A stretch of DNA of 64,000 nucleotides, taken from contig NJBM01000004.1 of the NCBI GenBank assembly GCA_005223045.1, positions 1 through 64,000 of the forward strand, given 5' to 3'. Origin of the DNA: Planctomycetes bacterium B3_Pla. GTDB taxonomy: Bacteria > Planctomycetota > Phycisphaerae > Sedimentisphaerales > Anaerobacaceae. Numbering within the stretch: position 1 is the stretch's first letter; every line of letters begins with the position of its first letter. The notes under the pieces were generated by a model. That model saw only the letters and a list, made by a program, of their open reading frames with translations. It was not told the origin of the DNA and searched no databases. The position numbers and the translations under genes were made by a program. Shown piece by piece: positions 53,271 to 61,108 of the stretch.

Positions 53271-54674
53271 CTACCTGGCTTTGGTCAGGGATACGTGCAA
53301 AACCACGTCCGTATCTGCGGGATTGGGAAAGATAGTTTCCTTCTGTTTGTTGCCGCGGATTTTCCCCTTGCTGACGGTCTTGCCCGAACCGGGATCGAAC
53401 CATTCAAAACTGTACTGTCTCGGTCTGAGCTTCAACTTGACCGGCTCGCCGGCGGCGGGTTGATAAACTACGTACTGTTTGCCCGGATTTGCGAGGCAGT
53501 ACCCTGTGCCCATCGGCTTGCATTTGTTTAGATCCATCTGCTGTGCGAACTTCAGCGCGTATCCCATGCTGCGGCGTATCGGCTCAAAGTTCGGATCGAA
53601 TCTTTTGCCCAATACGATGCCGTCATAAGGGTCCATGAAAATCGGATTCAGCCCGCGCGTGAAACTCTTCCATACCCATGCCTGGTTGCCGCCGATTCCC
53701 CAGAGGTGATCGGTGTCGGTCAGGATTACTTTGCTGCCGTCGTTTGCCGGCGGATTGTCCCTGTAGCCGCCTTGTGGATTCGGCGAGATCCAATCGGCAG
53801 GGCTGTCGAACAGATTCTTATTCGTTCCGCCCCTGAACTGGAACGTCATCCCAATCGGATGCTGTGTCGGCTTGTCTTTCTCATACTTCCGGATGTACTT
53901 TATCATCGCATACTGCCACTGTGTGGATTCGCCGTGGTTTTCGTTCGATATCTCATACAAGACGTTGTCGAAGCGATTGACTGTGTCGATAACTTTCCGG
54001 ATGTAGGCTTTCTGGATGTCTGTGACTTTGTCAACGGCAAGCTCATGTACTTCCAGGCCCTTGCCGTCGGCGTTCGAGTCTCCGTCCACGCCGTTGATGT
54101 TGTTTTGAGGATGAAACGGATGTGATTTCCAGCCGCCTTCGATCCGCTGCATCGCCCAGCCTTCGAAGAGCATGACCGAGACGTATATCCCGCGTTTGCG
54201 CGCCGTTTCCAGCCTGTCCCGCAGTCGGTTGAAATACGCCGGGTCGAATTTTGTTAGATCGAATTTCGGCTTGCCGTCGAGGGCCTTGCCCGGCCCTGTG
54301 CGCAGCCACGGGTGCGGATGAACGCAGAAGTCTGTAATATCATTGCGGAACCTGGCATTGTTTCCTCGCGTGTCCCACTTGACCATTTCCCATGCCCACA
54401 TGCGCATGAAGTTGTGGTTGTACTTGCCCATCCAGTCGAGACAGGCCTCGTAATCGAACGGCTTCGGCGGGTCTTGGGGCCCCATGTCAACGAGGTTATA
54501 CCAGACGTGCGAGCCGACAAGCAGGACCGCCTTGCCGTCAGCGTCTGCGAAGTACCTCGGATTGTCGGGACAAATTCGCAAAGGCCCGTTTGTCGGCTGT
54601 GCCCAAGCTGCTGTGCATAGTGGCACGACGAAAAGTAAAACGCCTGATATGAGTTGTTTCTTGAGATATGTCAT
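53271..54674 (-). CDS. Secreted cellulase-like glycoside hydrolase (GH5/DUF4038-like)
   Basis: A 467-residue exported enzyme. The ATG at 54674 follows AAAGGAG and opens a signal peptide (MTYLKKQLISGVLLFVVPLC, cleaved near AWAQP); the frame is open to 54758. The TIM barrel shows 'FLLVGSHVWYNLVDMG'-type opening ('VLLVGSHVWYNL'), 'RMWAWEMVKWD', and 'VLYEISNENHG' with the likely acid/base glutamate. C-terminal 90 residues form a small beta domain ('KQYVVYQPAAGEPVKLKL'). It heads the minus-strand sugar cluster. Polysaccharide target unknown. Confidence 0.82.
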   Translation of the reverse strand: MTYLKKQLISGVLLFVVPLCTAAWAQPTNGPLRICPDNPRYFADADGKAVLLVGSHVWYNLVDMGPQDPPKPFDYEACLDWMGKYNHNFMRMWAWEMVKWDTRGNNARFRNDITDFCVHPHPWLRTGPGKALDGKPKFDLTKFDPAYFNRLRDRLETARKRGIYVSVMLFEGWAMQRIEGGWKSHPFHPQNNINGVDGDSNADGKGLEVHELAVDKVTDIQKAYIRKVIDTVNRFDNVLYEISNENHGESTQWQYAMIKYIRKYEKDKPTQHPIGMTFQFRGGTNKNLFDSPADWISPNPQGGYRDNPPANDGSKVILTDTDHLWGIGGNQAWVWKSFTRGLNPIFMDPYDGIVLGKRFDPNFEPIRRSMGYALKFAQQMDLNKCKPMGTGYCLANPGKQYVVYQPAAGEPVKLKLRPRQYSFEWFDPGSGKTVSKGKIRGNKQKETIFPNPADTDVVLHVSLTKAR

Positions 54675-54722
54675 TTTGGCTCTCCTTTGACAATTGTGTT
54701 CGTGCCGATGTTCTCCTTCGAG

Positions 54723-54740
54723 TTTACACGCCGGTGTAAA
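54723..54740. promoter_or_regulatory. Palindromic operator overlapping a transcription start
   Basis: TTTACACGCCGGTGTAAA has perfect 7-base arms around GCCG. It lies immediately downstream of a -10 box on the minus strand, so the predicted start of transcription for the sugar cluster falls inside it. This is where a repressor of LacI or GntR type would bind. No matching regulator gene is in the window. Confidence 0.6.
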
Positions 54741-54769
54741 ATTATACATGCGGCGCACGGCAATAGCAA
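54741..54769 (-). promoter_or_regulatory. Sigma-70 promoter of the glycoside-hydrolase cluster
   Basis: On the minus strand, TTGCTA (54764-54769), a 17-base spacer and a perfect TATAAT (54741-54746). Transcription would begin at about 54734 and reach the start codon at 54674 after about 60 bases. Confidence 0.65.
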
Positions 54770-54839
54770 TTTTGTTCGTTCCAAATTAAAGTAAACGGCA
54801 AACTTTGCATTTACAGGATGGATTTGGTACGCTTATGAC

Positions 54840-55538
54840 ATGACAGCTTTGAATTCGGAAATCCAGTCCCAGCTTATAGAAGCAGGCGCCTCTTTGGTTG
54901 GTTTTGCAGACATAAGCGCTCTTCCTGCCGACGTGAGGGGCTCTATGGAATCTGCGATTTCAATAGCGGCGGCGCTTGATGTCTCGGTCATTCAAGAGAT
55001 ATCAGAAGGCCCGACTCAACGTTATTACCAGGAGTACAAAAGGGTGAATGAGTTTTTGAGCCGTTTGTGTGCAAGCGTTGTTGACGATCTTAAAGGGCGC
55101 GGACACGATGCTGTAGCTATTGAGCCTACCATTGAAATAGGAGGATTGGCTAAGAAGACGTTGACCACGCCGCTTCCGCATAAGACTGTGGCTACTCGCG
55201 CCGGATTGGGATGGATAGGAAAGTCGGCGCTGCTGATTACGGAACAATACGGGCCGGCCATACGCCTCGCGACGGTGCTTACGGATGCTCCATTTAAGGC
55301 CGGAAATGCAATAGACGGTTCGCGCTGTGGTGATTGCACGAAATGTGTTGACCGTTGTCCCGCAAAGGCAATTTCAGGCAAGAACTGGACGAGGGGCATG
55401 GAAAGAGAATCCATATACGATGCGCACGCATGTTGTGATGAGGCTACAAGCGCATCGGGCAAAATACAAGTCCCAGTGACTATTTGCGGGATTTGCATCA
55501 ACGCCTGCCCCTGGACGCAGAAGTACATTCGGGGTTGA
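54840..55538 (+). CDS. QueG-like 4Fe-4S double-cluster protein
   Basis: A 232-residue cytosolic iron-sulfur protein. The C-terminal ferredoxin part has CGDCTKCVDRCP and 'CGICINACPW', ligands for two [4Fe-4S] clusters as in epoxyqueuosine reductase. The N-terminal part retains 'RAGLGWIGKSALLITEQYGPAIRL' but is about 120-150 residues shorter than QueG, so the cobalamin domain is incomplete. Related short proteins are of uncertain function. Convergent with the DUF2867 gene, 3 bases apart. Confidence 0.8.
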   Translation: MTALNSEIQSQLIEAGASLVGFADISALPADVRGSMESAISIAAALDVSVIQEISEGPTQRYYQEYKRVNEFLSRLCASVVDDLKGRGHDAVAIEPTIEIGGLAKKTLTTPLPHKTVATRAGLGWIGKSALLITEQYGPAIRLATVLTDAPFKAGNAIDGSRCGDCTKCVDRCPAKAISGKNWTRGMERESIYDAHACCDEATSASGKIQVPVTICGICINACPWTQKYIRG

Positions 55539-55541
55539 ATA

Positions 55542-57032
55542 TCAGCTTCTTTTTTCGATTTGCCGGATCAGGTTCTGGAAGATGAAGAAGTGGAAAGGAA
55601 GAAACATGTACCAATAGACTCTTCCGAACACACCCCGGGGCTGATAGTAGGCGTTTACTGACAGCCTGTTCTTGTCCTCTTCTCTATCAACACTGAACTG
55701 AAGCCATGCTTTGCCGGGCAGCTTCATTTCCGCCCGCAGCAGAAGTATGGCATCGGCCCTGAGGTCTTCGACGCGCCAGAAGTCGATCACGTCGCCGATT
55801 CTAAGTTGGGAGGGACTCCTTCTTCCGCGCAACGATCCTACGCCTAAGAGCAGCCGATCGACGGCGCCGCGGAGCCGCCACAACAAGTTGGTGTGGAACC
55901 AGCCCTCTTTGCCACCGATCCTGCAAACCGAACGGAAAAGCGATGAGGTGTCCTTTTCCGTCAGAAGCGAATGCGTGCTCGTGTAGCGGACCGGCTTTTC
56001 GATTTCATGGAGTTTCATCGCCAGCTCGTGAGCGGGGGGATAAGCGTCGGACCATCTGGTGTGGACCTGGTCCTGCTCTTCGCGCGACATGGCTCTTACG
56101 AGTGATTCCTTATATCCCAACGGCTCGAATGCCATGATTCGCTTGATGGCATCGTTCTGACAGACGACCTCGTTAGTGATTCCTTCCATCAGGCACCGGG
56201 TGATCGAGGCGGGCACCGGCGTGAAAAGACTCGTGATGTACGCGAAAAGCCCGATGTTGTAGAACGAACAAGGAACGAAGAGCCTTCTCTTGCTTAGCAG
56301 CTTGGCGAGAATCTCCAACATCTGCCTGTAGGTCAGAATGTCCTTTCCGCCGACGTCGAAGGATTTTCCCAACGTGTCGTGTGTCTCCAGCACGCCGACG
56401 AGATACTTGATGACATCGCGGATGCCAATTGGCTGGCACCTCGTCGTCACCCAGTGCGGCACGAGAAGAATAGGCAGGCTCTTTACCAGATGTTCGATAA
56501 TCTCGTACGAAGCGCTGCCGGAGCCGATGATGATTGCCGCCCGAAGGACGGTCGTCGGCACCGCCCCCCGGCCGAGTTCCTCGGCAACCTGCATCCTGCT
56601 CCTGAGGTGAGGTGACAGCGGAGCCCGAACCTCACCGAGCCCTCCAAGATAAATGATTCTTGCGAGTCCCTTCTCCTCGGCGGCCCGTCTGAAATTCTCT
56701 GCGGCCTGGATCTCTTTCGATTCCAACTCCTCTTGCCCAAGAAGCAACGAATGGATCAGATAGTAGGCGGCGTGAATCCCTTCCAGTGCCTTTCTCAAGC
56801 TGTCAGGATCCAGAGCGTCGGCGACCACGATCTCGGCGCCGGGCCACCGCTGCTCGTACTCATCCCAAGCGGCCCTGACCATCACTCGTACCCGGTAGCC
56901 CCTGGCCAACAGTTCAGGGGTGAGCCGCCCCCCGACGTACCCGGTCGTACCGGTCACCAGGATCTTACCCATTTCGGGCTGCGGCTCGGAAGGCAAATCG
57001 TGACAGAGAAGATCGTTCTCGACTGACGCCAT
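55542..57032 (-). CDS. NAD(P)-binding SDR protein with DUF2867 domain
   Basis: A 496-residue protein. The N-terminal atypical SDR domain (about 20-320) begins VTGTTGYVGGRL, the GxxGxxG nucleotide loop. It is followed by the DUF2867 domain (about 355-490; 'IGDVIDFWRVEDLRADAILLLRAEMKLPGKAWLQF', in two pieces). This architecture is widespread, annotated as nucleoside-diphosphate-sugar epimerase-like, and has no settled substrate. The ATG at 57032 has GAGG at seven bases; an internal ATG at 56972 begins the Rossmann fold directly. Confidence 0.88.
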   Translation of the reverse strand: MASVENDLLCHDLPSEPQPEMGKILVTGTTGYVGGRLTPELLARGYRVRVMVRAAWDEYEQRWPGAEIVVADALDPDSLRKALEGIHAAYYLIHSLLLGQEELESKEIQAAENFRRAAEEKGLARIIYLGGLGEVRAPLSPHLRSRMQVAEELGRGAVPTTVLRAAIIIGSGSASYEIIEHLVKSLPILLVPHWVTTRCQPIGIRDVIKYLVGVLETHDTLGKSFDVGGKDILTYRQMLEILAKLLSKRRLFVPCSFYNIGLFAYITSLFTPVPASITRCLMEGITNEVVCQNDAIKRIMAFEPLGYKESLVRAMSREEQDQVHTRWSDAYPPAHELAMKLHEIEKPVRYTSTHSLLTEKDTSSLFRSVCRIGGKEGWFHTNLLWRLRGAVDRLLLGVGSLRGRRSPSQLRIGDVIDFWRVEDLRADAILLLRAEMKLPGKAWLQFSVDREEDKNRLSVNAYYQPRGVFGRVYWYMFLPFHFFIFQNLIRQIEKRS

Positions 57033-57071
57033 CGACTACCTCTTATTTATCCGGGCCTTTGTGTCATGGCG

Positions 57072-57926
57072 TCAACCCGCTTTGCCGGTGCGCTGCTTGC
57101 GGATATGACGCGTGATTGCTTCGACGGTATCGAGCCACAGGCCGTTGGCCGGGTCCTGGGCGTATTCGCAAAGGGCTTTGAGAGTTGACGATCGAGTGGT
57201 CTGCCGACCGTCCTCGGCGATCTCGTGGCCGCAGAAGACGAGCCATCCGCCGTTTGCCAGTGTTCTGTCGATTACCTGTTTGACCTGCTCGAAATCTTTG
57301 CCGTCCAGCTCCATCGCCATCAGTTGCGCCGTGTCGCAAAAGGCCGGGTCGTTTGCCCATTCGTCCATCCAGCCGCGCCCGGTCCAGAATGCCTCGGCCA
57401 CAAGCGGCACGTAGCTCTTGAGGTTTCGTCCGCGTCCTACGTATTTCTGCCCGCAGGGATAGGCGAAGGAAACCGGTCTTACATCGAGCAGGCGCTCTAT
57501 GGTGGCGTTCGACTCGGTCAATTCATGCCGCATTCTGTCGAGGTTGTAATCTTCCAGTGCTCGGTCGCCTATGAACGGGAAGTTGCCCGAGCAGGGGTGT
57601 GTCAGCGTGTGATTGCCGATCTCGTGACCGTTGGCCGCTGCCGCCTTCCAGGCATCCAGCCCTCGGTCAAGATTGGGAATTGAAACATAAAAAGTGGCTT
57701 TCGTGCCGTACTCATCCAGAATCGGCACGCCGTTGGTAATCTGGCTGTGCCGTGCATCGTCAAAAGTCAGGCTGATCGCGGCACGTTTTCCATCGGGCCA
57801 GCGAAAATTATCCCGTTTCTCCATCACAGGCAGGTCTTTACCTTGCAAATCGGACTGCGAGCAACCTGCGAAAATAACGATGAAAAAGCAACATACAACG
57901 TTTAGACATAAAGCGGCGGTTTTCAT
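57072..57926 (-). CDS. Polysaccharide deacetylase lipoprotein (CE4/NodB)
   Basis: A 284-residue lipoprotein: signal MKTAALCLNVVCCFFIVIFA with lipidated C22. The NodB domain has 'SLTFDDARHSQ' (metal and catalytic aspartates), 'GHEIGNHTLTHPC' (H-x3-H zinc ligands) and 'VSFAYPCGQKY'. It removes acetyl groups from glycans such as chitin oligomers or surface polysaccharide. I take the ATG at 57926, with AAGGAG eight bases before; the frame is open to 58034. Confidence 0.88.
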   Translation of the reverse strand: MKTAALCLNVVCCFFIVIFAGCSQSDLQGKDLPVMEKRDNFRWPDGKRAAISLTFDDARHSQITNGVPILDEYGTKATFYVSIPNLDRGLDAWKAAAANGHEIGNHTLTHPCSGNFPFIGDRALEDYNLDRMRHELTESNATIERLLDVRPVSFAYPCGQKYVGRGRNLKSYVPLVAEAFWTGRGWMDEWANDPAFCDTAQLMAMELDGKDFEQVKQVIDRTLANGGWLVFCGHEIAEDGRQTTRSSTLKALCEYAQDPANGLWLDTVEAITRHIRKQRTGKAG

Positions 57927-57995
57927 GAACGGTCTCCTTCTTACCAGGTGTACTTTAGATACTGCATAATGACGCTTATTCTGTAAAAACTTTGC

Positions 57996-58024
57996 TTGTA
58001 TTTCAAGTGAATTTTTCGGATAAT
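57996..58024 (+). promoter_or_regulatory. Possible promoter of the alpha/beta hydrolase gene
   Basis: TTGTAT (57996-58001), 17-base spacer, GATAAT (58019-58024), 52 bases before the start at 58076, within the 149-base divergent gap. Confidence 0.4.
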
Positions 58025-58075
58025 GGCCAGTCATTGGAGAACGAACCGAAGGTTGTCACGTGCAGGAGAGTCTCT

Positions 58076-59149
58076 ATGAAATCCATTGATAGAGCGAGAA
58101 GTATTGCTGTTGTTCCACTATTGCTGATCGTGTCGTTTTCCTTTGCGGCGTTGGCTGACGGGCCAGGAGACCTTGAGAGCATCGATCCGTCCTACTATGA
58201 AACTGACGCCAACAGCCTGATTGACATCGGGAGCGCCCGGGACATAACGGCTAAACGCAAAGCCCTCGTTCGATATATCTGGATGGGCGAAAGTTTTCCC
58301 TCCGGAAAGTTGCCCGGCGAAGTTGAGGAAAATATCACGGACGACAGATATGCCGATCTGTTCAAAACGAACCTGATGCGTATTGACAAGATAACCGTCA
58401 ACATGGATTATGGCTTGAGTTCCATCTCTTATCATTTTCTCCCCAGGACAAGTAATGGCAAATTGATTGTTTATCACCAGGGCCATCGAGGCGATTTTGT
58501 CCAGGGCATAGATACAATTGGAGCTTTTTTGGAAAAAGGTTTCTCGGTAATGGCGTTTTCAATGCCTTTGCTTGGAATGAACAATCAGCCGGTAGTCGAT
58601 CTTGATAGGTTTGGCAAGTTTCATCTTGTCAAACACGACCACATGAAACTTCTGAAAAGCCCGATCAGATTTTTTGTCGAACCGATAGTAGTGGGGATCA
58701 ATTACGGCACAAAGCTCAATTATGATGAGATACACATGATAGGCATTTCGGGCGGCGGATGGACAACGACTGTGTGCGCCGCCGTCGATAAGAGAATTCG
58801 CCACAGCTACCCGGTTGCCGGCACGTTGCCGTTTTACCTGAGGTCCAATGTACAAAGAGACTGGGGCGATTACGAGCAGAACTTGCCGGACCTGTACAAT
58901 ATCGCAAATTATCTCGAACTCTACGTGCTTGGCTCCTTTGGGGAAGGGCGCGTGCAGGTCCAACTGCTCAACAAGTATGATTCGTGCTGCTTTGCCGGGA
59001 TAAGGTATCGCACCTATGAAAACACCATGAAGGAAGTAATGAGGAGCCTGGGCAAAGGCAAGTTCGAGATATTCCTGGATGATAGCCATAAGGATCACAA
59101 AATATCCGAGGAGTCACTCAAGGTCGTTTTCAAAAACGAGGGACTGTGA
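58076..59149 (+). CDS. Secreted alpha/beta-hydrolase-like protein
   Basis: A 357-residue exported protein (signal peptide about 1-28, ending AALADGP). 'HMIGISGGGWTTTVCAAVD' has the nucleophile elbow with S225, and 'LIVYHQGHRGDF' and a late 'DDSHKDHKISEE' could supply oxyanion and histidine. The fold is that of esterases and acyl hydrolases acting on extracellular substrates. AGGAGA lies seven bases before the ATG at 58076. The family is not identified closely. A GH63-like enzyme follows 27 bases later, so they may act on the same substrate. Confidence 0.72.
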   Translation: MKSIDRARSIAVVPLLLIVSFSFAALADGPGDLESIDPSYYETDANSLIDIGSARDITAKRKALVRYIWMGESFPSGKLPGEVEENITDDRYADLFKTNLMRIDKITVNMDYGLSSISYHFLPRTSNGKLIVYHQGHRGDFVQGIDTIGAFLEKGFSVMAFSMPLLGMNNQPVVDLDRFGKFHLVKHDHMKLLKSPIRFFVEPIVVGINYGTKLNYDEIHMIGISGGGWTTTVCAAVDKRIRHSYPVAGTLPFYLRSNVQRDWGDYEQNLPDLYNIANYLELYVLGSFGEGRVQVQLLNKYDSCCFAGIRYRTYENTMKEVMRSLGKGKFEIFLDDSHKDHKISEESLKVVFKNEGL

Positions 59150-59176
59150 AATTGCTTTGAAACCGGGAGAAACTCG

Positions 59177-60832
59177 ATGAACGTCCGACGACGCAGATTT
59201 GCGAGGGAGGTAATAGTCTTTGTGATGCTGCTCAATATCTTAAACAACGGCAGTTCAGCAGAGCAGGGGGCTTACTTTGCCAAGAGGGAATACGTCCCAA
59301 AGCCTCTGCCGACATTCGATACCACGAAAGATAAATTGCCCTCTCCGATTTACGATGAAGATCCGAATTATGTCCGATGTTACTGGAAGGCGTGGGAATT
59401 GGCGTTCAGGAATTTTCACGAGCCGACCCCGCAGAGCGGATATGTCTCGCAATTCATCGATGCCGCCTTCAACCAGAACATCTTTCTCTGGGACACGTGT
59501 TTCCTGACGATGTTCTGCAATTACGCCCATCCTTATGTGCCGGGGATATGTTCTTTGGACAATTTCTACGCCAGGCAGCATGAGGATGGCGAGATTTGCC
59601 GGGAGATCAACCGCACGACCGGCAAAGATTTCGAGCCGTGGGTGAATAGAGAGGGCAGGCAACTATTCAGCAGGTGGGGATATGCCTGGGAGAAAGGCCA
59701 GAAAAAGACGGACGTGATCTACAAGGGAAGGCCCGTTCCTACACCTGCTCCGAAACTTACGCTCGACAGCCTGAACCATCCGATCTTTGCCTGGGCCGAA
59801 CTGGAAAGCTATCGCATCACGGGCGATAAAGCCCGGCTGGAATTAGTGTGGGGGCCTCTGGTCCGTTACTACGAGGCGCTCGAGAAGTATCTCAGGCAGG
59901 GCAACGGACTATACATTACCGATTCGGCCAGCATGGACAACGCGACGCGCAACATATACCTCGAATCGGGCGGGACAGGAATCGACATTTCTTCGGAGAT
60001 GGTTTTGTTTGCCCGGAATCTATCGCAGATAGCCGGTATCATTGGCAAGCGGCCCGAAGCGAGACAATACAGGCGAAAAGCCGACGAGTTGACGCGACTA
60101 ATCAACAAGCTCATGTGGGACGCCGAGCGCAGCTTCTACTTCGATTTGACGCTCAAAGGTAAACGTGCGCCGGTGAAAAGTATCGCCGCTTTTTGGACTT
60201 TGCTGGCAAAGGTGGCATCGAAATCGCAGGCCGAGGCGCTGGCGGCGGAACTCGGTAATCCCGGGACTTTTGCGACATTGCACCGCGTGCCTACTCTTGC
60301 CGCGGATGAGCCGGGATTCAATCCCGACGGCGGATACTGGAACGGAGCGATCTGGGCGCCGACCGAGAAAATGGTCATTCAGGGATTGGAGAACTACGGC
60401 TACGATGGGCTGGCCCGGGAAATTGCGATGAACCATCTTGATAACGTTGTCGAGGTGTTCAAGAAAACAGGAACCCTCTGGGAAAACTATGCCCCGCAGA
60501 GCATCAGCCGGGGAAAGCCTTCCAGAGGCGATTTTGTAGGCTGGACAGGCATCGGCCCGATAGCGTTCTTCATCGAATATGCGGTTGGAATAAAGGCCGA
60601 TGCCGCTGCGAACCTCGTCATCTGGGACATAAAATCACCCAGGCGCCTTGGCATCGAGAACTTCTGGTTCGGCCAAAAGACAGTCTCCCTTGTTTGCCGG
60701 GAGCCTGATGCGCGGGGAAATCGCACCGTCAAAGTGCGAAGCGATGGCGACTTTCGTTTAACAATTAGATTCAACGAGAAAACAAAGACCGTAGAGATTA
60801 GGGCGCAAGAGCCCGTCGAGGTAGAGATATGA
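59177..60832 (+). CDS. Secreted GH63/trehalase-like (alpha/alpha)6-barrel glycosidase
   Basis: A 551-residue exported enzyme with a signal peptide (1-28). The barrel shows 'NIFLWDTCFLTMFCNYA', 'HPIFAWAELESYRITGD', 'DSASMDNATRN', 'PDGGYWNGAIWAPTEKMVIQGL', and 'GTLWENYAPQSISRGKPSRGDFVGWTG' (in segments), the hallmarks of GH63/GH37-type inverting alpha-glycosidases; likely catalytic residues are the aspartate of 'SMDNATR' and the glutamate of 'WENY'. The C-terminal 70 residues form a beta-strand module. Downstream partner of the alpha/beta hydrolase. Sugar specificity unknown. Confidence 0.85.
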   Translation: MNVRRRRFAREVIVFVMLLNILNNGSSAEQGAYFAKREYVPKPLPTFDTTKDKLPSPIYDEDPNYVRCYWKAWELAFRNFHEPTPQSGYVSQFIDAAFNQNIFLWDTCFLTMFCNYAHPYVPGICSLDNFYARQHEDGEICREINRTTGKDFEPWVNREGRQLFSRWGYAWEKGQKKTDVIYKGRPVPTPAPKLTLDSLNHPIFAWAELESYRITGDKARLELVWGPLVRYYEALEKYLRQGNGLYITDSASMDNATRNIYLESGGTGIDISSEMVLFARNLSQIAGIIGKRPEARQYRRKADELTRLINKLMWDAERSFYFDLTLKGKRAPVKSIAAFWTLLAKVASKSQAEALAAELGNPGTFATLHRVPTLAADEPGFNPDGGYWNGAIWAPTEKMVIQGLENYGYDGLAREIAMNHLDNVVEVFKKTGTLWENYAPQSISRGKPSRGDFVGWTGIGPIAFFIEYAVGIKADAAANLVIWDIKSPRRLGIENFWFGQKTVSLVCREPDARGNRTVKVRSDGDFRLTIRFNEKTKTVEIRAQEPVEVEI

Positions 60833-60835
60833 GCC

Positions 60836-60890
60836 GTAGGGTGGGGCTTGCCCCACCATGACTAAATCGGTGGGGCAAGCCCCACCATAC
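60836..60890. repeat. Inverted pair of GGTGGGGC palindromes
   Basis: GGTGGGGCTTGCCCCACC and its inverted counterpart (60869-60890) are 9 bases apart. This is the same arrangement as at 53201-53266, placed 4 bases after the GH63-like gene, where it could act as a terminator-like structure. Confidence 0.7.
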
Positions 60891-60984
60891 AAAGCTTGCA
60901 TGCTCACTGACGGCGTCTGCTATAGAGGATTTACCTCGCTCGCGAGGGTAGTGGCCATGATAAGAAAAACAGGCTCTGCCCCGA

Positions 60985-61012
60985 TTGACAGGAGTTGTGT
61001 CCTGGCTACAAT
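60985..61012 (+). promoter_or_regulatory. Probable promoter of the large GEVED protein gene
   Basis: TTGACA (60985-60990), 16-base spacer, TACAAT (61007-61012), 97 bases before the start codon at 61109. AATACGC repeats lie in the leader (61013-61086) and can pair with each other. Confidence 0.45.
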
Positions 61013-61108
61013 AAAGTATCGTATTGCGTGATGCGTAGTATCGTCGCTCTTTTTCGCAATACGCAATACGCACGACGCATCACGAACATACTTGGAAAGG
61101 GGTTAATC

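Noticed and set aside
53381..53410. CGGGATCGAACC resembling a tRNA T-loop
   Set aside because: It lies inside the glycoside hydrolase coding sequence and no acceptor or anticodon stem can be drawn around it.
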